This document shows positions 61,601 through 64,000 of a stretch of 64,000 nucleotides of DNA, in pieces. The DNA comes from Rhizobium sp. 16-488-2b (lineage in GTDB: Bacteria; Pseudomonadota; Alphaproteobacteria; Rhizobiales; Rhizobiaceae), in NCBI RefSeq assembly GCF_017741815.1, contig NZ_JAGHMF010000004.1, forward strand, positions 124,001-188,000. The letters are read 5' to 3'. The stretch's first letter is position 1. Each line of letters begins with the position of its first letter. Below the pieces are notes generated by a model that did no database searches, was not told the origin of the DNA, and saw nothing but the letters and a program-made list of their open reading frames with translations. A program made the translations under genes and the position numbers.

Positions 61601-64000
61601 CGCACACCGCAGGTGGCGTTCTCGCCTTCACCGACGCCGACCTTACCGACACCGGCCACAGCGCCATCGTCAAGGGCGTCGTTGCATCCGGCACCACCAA
61701 CAGCGCAGACTACAGCAGCTTCCTGCATATCGATTCCGTGATGAAGGACGCGGGCTCGGCGACGGGCGAGATCAAGTGGAGCTTCAGTGCCCCCGACAGC
61801 ACCTTCGACTATCTCTCCAAGAACGAAGAGCTGAAGCTGACCTACACGGTCGAGCTCGACGACGGCGACGGCGGCAAGACCACGCAGCTGGTCACCGTCA
61901 CCGTCACCGGCGCCAATGATCTGCCGATCGTCGAAGCGGTCACGGTCGATCTCAACGAAAAGCCGGGCAAGACCCTGTCGTTCCAGAACGACGTCGCGCA
62001 TTTCACCGTCAATTTTACGGATGCCGACCTGAGCGACACCGGCCACACGGCCAAGATCGTCGGCTTCAAGGCCTCCGGCGAAACGGACGGCCTCAACGCG
62101 TTGACCCGCCTTGCGCTGGCCAATGCGCTCGACATCGACAGCATCAGCAAGAAGGCCGGCGAGACCGATGGCCAGGTCAAGGTAACCTTCAAGGCGACCG
62201 ACGCGATCTTCGATTATCTCGCCGATGGCGAAAAGCTGACGCTCACCTATCAGATCCAGGTCAATGACCACGATGGCGGCAAGGTCACCCAGGACGTCAC
62301 CGTTGTCATCACAGGCAGCAACGACGCGCCTGTTATCGCCTATAACGACGGCGACACCATCCGCGAGCTTTCCGGCGTCACCGGATCGACCAAGGCAGAC
62401 ACGGCCTCCGGCACCATTCTCTTCACCGATGTCGATCTCAACGATACCGGCCACACCGCATTGGTCGACGGCGTCAAAGCAACCGGCGTTACCGGTGCCG
62501 GCACCACCGACTACAGCAAGTTCCTGACGGTCGCGGCGAGCAAGGCCGAAGGCTCGGCGCTCGGCGCCATCAAGTGGAACTTCAGCGCCCCTGACAGCAC
62601 GTTCGACTATCTCGCCAAGGACGAGAAGCTGACACTCACCTACACAGTGTCGCTGTCCGATGGCCATGGCGGCACCGATACGGCAAAGGTGACGATCGTC
62701 GTCATCGGCCGCAACGATTCACCCGTCATCACGGCTGGCGCCCCGGTGGAGTTCGGTGAGAACCCCGCCACGACCGGCTCCCTGGCCGAGCACTCGGCCT
62801 CCGGCCTCCTCAAATTCACCGACGTCGATCTCAACGACAAGGGCCACACTGCCAAGTTCACCGACGTTGCTGTTGAGGGCACCCAGTCCGGACTGTCCTT
62901 GGACAAGAACGCACTCCTCTCGCTGATCTCCACCAGCGCTGTGACGAAGAACGTCGGTTCGTCCGAAGGCTCGATCGCCTGGACCTTCAAGGCCACCGAC
63001 AAGACCTTCGATTATCTCGCCAATGGCGAAAGCGTAACGCTGCGCTACACCGTCGAAGTCGACGACCATGACGGCGGCAAGGGCACGCAGGTGGTCTCCA
63101 TCGTCGTCACCGGCAGCAACGACGCGCCGATCGTTCAGGCAGTCTCACTCGGCTTGTCGGAAACGGCCGGTAGGACACTGTCCTTCGCCAACGACATGGC
63201 ATCGGTGACGATGACCTTCACCGACGCCGATCTGAGCGACACCGGCCACACTGCAAAGGTGACGGGCTTTGCCGCCTCCGGCAACACGGCCGGCCTCAAC
63301 CTCGTCAGCCGCTACCTCTTGGAGCATGCGCTCGACATCAACAGCGTGACGAAGCAGGCCGGATCGACGCAGGGCGCGGTCAACGCCACCTTCAAGGCAA
63401 CTGACGCCATCTTCGATTATCTCGCCGACGGCGAGAAGCTGACGCTGCGCTACACCGTTACCGTCGACGACAAGCATGGCGGCACCACGCCGCAGACCGT
63501 CGAGATCACGATCACCGGCACCAATGACCAGCCGGTCATCGCCGGCGGCGACAAGGCCACCATCACCGAGCGCGCCGGTCTGACCGGTAACGACGTCAGC
63601 GACAAGGCCTCGGGCCTGATAGCCTTCGCCGATGCCGACCTCAGCGACAGCCACTCCGCGGTCGTCTCGAAAATCGCCGCATCGGGCGCAGTCGGCACCA
63701 CCACGGATGCCGCCTACAGCGACTTCCTGAAAGTATCCGTGGTCGAGGCTCCAGGCTCTGCGGTCGGCGTGATCAAGTGGGCCTTCGAAGCGCCGGACAA
63801 GACCTTCGATTACCTCGCCAAGGGCGAAAAGCTGACACTGACCTACCAGGTCACGCTCTCCGACGGCCACGGCGGCGCCGACACCACCACTGTCACTATC
63901 GTCGTGACTGGCACCAATGACGCGCCTGTCGTAAACGGCAACGCCACGCTGACGCCGATCTCCGAAGACATCCTGCCGGCCGACAACAAGGGCACACTCG
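58669..64000 (+). CDS. Giant VCBS/DUF5801-type repeat protein, probable type I-secreted adhesin (partial)
   Basis: The + strand frame starting at 58669 is open for 1777 complete codons and runs off the window. There is no Sec signal, as expected for type I secretion, whose C-terminal signal would lie outside. Residues 1-90 are low-complexity; a small domain at about 92-140 (DDIHVRGNDLVLVQADGTEIV) follows. Two DUF5801-like repeats-in-toxin segments occupy about 215-545. A jelly-roll-like segment at about 548-706 (NLLANGDFKSAVW, TGLKLGEALTLTFEIG) resembles carbohydrate-binding modules. From residue 823 on, seven cadherin/VCBS-like domains end in GxNDAPV linkers. A role in surface attachment or biofilm is inferred. 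Secretion genes are not in the window. Confidence 0.9.
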   Translation, partial: MSIEDSRISAVENENASHDLISDIHQDARLQTSALGGLEVAQAGTTQPSDQQGAQSTETTGRLPAAQDAAAAAPAGQVVPDQNNIAHLPAGTAIDDIHVRGNDLVLVQADGTEIVIVNGALHVPTFLLGEVELPQQAVIAALEQSNINVAAGPDGSYSASSSPSSSGANFQDSIQGNAGDPTQLASLLADTQQADLTPSRTPDEQNGVPLITASSISLVTEVSDANGAFSTQVVNGQFGFIPGKDFGVITAVGLSDSLNMDEGTQNGTHVDLTSNGQPVVVTINGLTITGSVDGQPVFTLTVTNIETGAYTFTQFGPLDHPDRGESGADDVLRLQFSYTVTDKNNDQVTGIGSVDIRDDAPSIDPTAKSPDSAVNESGITGGESHPVTTASLGIDWGADKGSNRDVTFDKQTAPTGLTSHGEQIHYEISADGHTLTGYIVVAVSEGELTGLKTVPVFIVTLNPAAANGAYTFELLQSIDHPQTTGSEGGEGSEGGIQLLSVATSQDEQIGLNFAVTAKDADGDTLPVNFTVTVNDDVPEIDGDAKAVNLLANGDFKSAVWHAEGWDAGGYAGSAHEGIGWKVDGTNASSLQVERVSSGYMGMVASDEAPMIDMGSSPGNTTISQDLTGLKLGEALTLTFEIGTPVGGTAKLEVYWNGVRVGLFDPTNAMTKVVIGNLYADEHGQGTVTFKEVGAADYTGTYLANVSLTESTAVPAFTATVGEDDKAFSFELAAGHQFTFGADGAGSLVLGAATVASASGITLALPEEAFGYKAGNIVVKTGYFESLGRGEIAVVTIPFTVTDGDGDSKTGVYQITVVGANDAPVFDTKAATITFGETADITGSTTAHGQSGTFAFTDVDLNDTGHSVSVGVETSGTVNGLPSNLASLLHIDAVTKEAGKSDGEVKWTFSAQDKAFDYLSANETVTLKYTLTLDDGHGGTATQTVTVTVTGTNDTPVITTTDAGAKFGENADQTGTKDAHTAGGVLAFTDADLTDTGHSAIVKGVVASGTTNSADYSSFLHIDSVMKDAGSATGEIKWSFSAPDSTFDYLSKNEELKLTYTVELDDGDGGKTTQLVTVTVTGANDLPIVEAVTVDLNEKPGKTLSFQNDVAHFTVNFTDADLSDTGHTAKIVGFKASGETDGLNALTRLALANALDIDSISKKAGETDGQVKVTFKATDAIFDYLADGEKLTLTYQIQVNDHDGGKVTQDVTVVITGSNDAPVIAYNDGDTIRELSGVTGSTKADTASGTILFTDVDLNDTGHTALVDGVKATGVTGAGTTDYSKFLTVAASKAEGSALGAIKWNFSAPDSTFDYLAKDEKLTLTYTVSLSDGHGGTDTAKVTIVVIGRNDSPVITAGAPVEFGENPATTGSLAEHSASGLLKFTDVDLNDKGHTAKFTDVAVEGTQSGLSLDKNALLSLISTSAVTKNVGSSEGSIAWTFKATDKTFDYLANGESVTLRYTVEVDDHDGGKGTQVVSIVVTGSNDAPIVQAVSLGLSETAGRTLSFANDMASVTMTFTDADLSDTGHTAKVTGFAASGNTAGLNLVSRYLLEHALDINSVTKQAGSTQGAVNATFKATDAIFDYLADGEKLTLRYTVTVDDKHGGTTPQTVEITITGTNDQPVIAGGDKATITERAGLTGNDVSDKASGLIAFADADLSDSHSAVVSKIAASGAVGTTTDAAYSDFLKVSVVEAPGSAVGVIKWAFEAPDKTFDYLAKGEKLTLTYQVTLSDGHGGADTTTVTIVVTGTNDAPVVNGNATLTPISEDILPADNKGTL
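61135..63924 (+). repeat. Seven tandem 393-405 bp repeats in a higher-order pattern
   Basis: Domain boundaries, taken at the Pro codon of each GxND-P linker, fall at 61135, 61531, 61924, 62329, 62722, 63127, 63532 and 63925. Unit lengths are 396, 393, 405, 393, 405, 405 and 393 bases. Units 3 and 6 are far more alike than neighbours (both begin PIV-AV and share FKATDAIFDYLADGEKLTL), as are units 4 and 7. They are offset by exactly 1203 bases. Confidence 0.9.

Noticed and set aside
58771..62667. A 1298-codon open frame on the minus strand
   Set aside because: It is antisense to the giant + strand repeat gene. Its product lacks domains, and its openness follows from the GC-rich third positions of the real gene.
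61135..63924. Regularly spaced repeats that could be mistaken for a CRISPR array or satellite
   Set aside because: Repeats of about 400 bp are in frame and encode protein domains; there are no short repeats with spacers and no cas genes.

Overview
The window is about 61-63% GC by eye and reads as chromosomal DNA of a Rhizobiaceae alphaproteobacterium (Rhizobium / Neorhizobium / Agrobacterium / Ensifer clade). That assignment is inference. It rests on the thioredoxin-fold DsbA-like gene next to smc and ppdK, a betI-betB-betA choline cluster, an assimilatory cysH-cysD-cysN set using APS reductase, an R. etli-type asparaginase, DUF1127, DUF3750 and TIGR03808 family proteins, an OhrR/Ohr pair, and two intergenic palindromic repeats resembling the rhizobial RIME mosaic elements. 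No prophage, insertion sequence, CRISPR array, rRNA or replication origin was seen. Two tRNA genes are present: Gln(UUG) at 12.4 kb and Pro(CGG) at 13.3 kb.

Layout. 0-9.3 kb: an orphan RHH antitoxin-like gene, a periplasmic DsbA-fold protein, smc, pyruvate phosphate dikinase behind a strongly structured leader, and small lipoprotein/hypothetical genes. 9.5-15.9 kb: a DUF1499 membrane protein; a minus-strand cupin / MBL hydrolase / DCC oxidoreductase operon whose last gene looks frameshifted; two tRNAs; an ureidoglycine aminohydrolase followed by a GNAT; a DMT exporter. 16-20.1 kb: the sulfate assimilation operon (cysH, cysD, cysN) facing a divergent cysteine-rich Rrf2 regulator. 20.2-28 kb: a ClC channel and the choline-to-betaine genes betI-betB-betA. 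Two complete toxin-antitoxin modules lie around betA, one of them antisense between betB and betA, and an orphan ParD-like gene follows. 28-44 kb: two multidomain cyclic-di-GMP proteins bracket metabolic and regulatory genes (quinone oxidoreductase, MFS and SufR-like regulator pair, asparaginase, DeoR, two GSTs, LysR, Tat-exported beta-helix protein). 44.3-47.2 kb: a DNA-ligase-associated exonuclease and ATP-dependent ligase pair separated by a 156-bp palindromic element. 47.4-53.3 kb: a Tat-type hydrolase, tandem L,D-transpeptidases, DUF1127/LysR, ChaC, and the OhrR/Ohr peroxide module. 53.7-58.4 kb: an ACS-family MFS transporter, an Xre/RES toxin-antitoxin pair, and a MarR / DUF899 / VOC cluster. 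58.7 kb to the window edge: the first 1777 codons of a giant type I-secreted-like repeat protein on the + strand. It is open at the right edge, and its high GC produces a long open antisense frame that is not a gene.

Much of the control logic is visible as palindromes between divergent or paired genes: BetI, OhrR, MarR, two LysR genes and the toxin-antitoxin modules. The observations most worth following are the multi-hairpin ppdK leader, the toxin-antitoxin module antisense within the bet cluster with a promoter that predicts a leaderless toxin mRNA, the period-three higher-order repeat and embedded jelly-roll segment in the giant protein, the 43-codon upstream ORF filling the cysH leader, and the frameshifted DCC gene.
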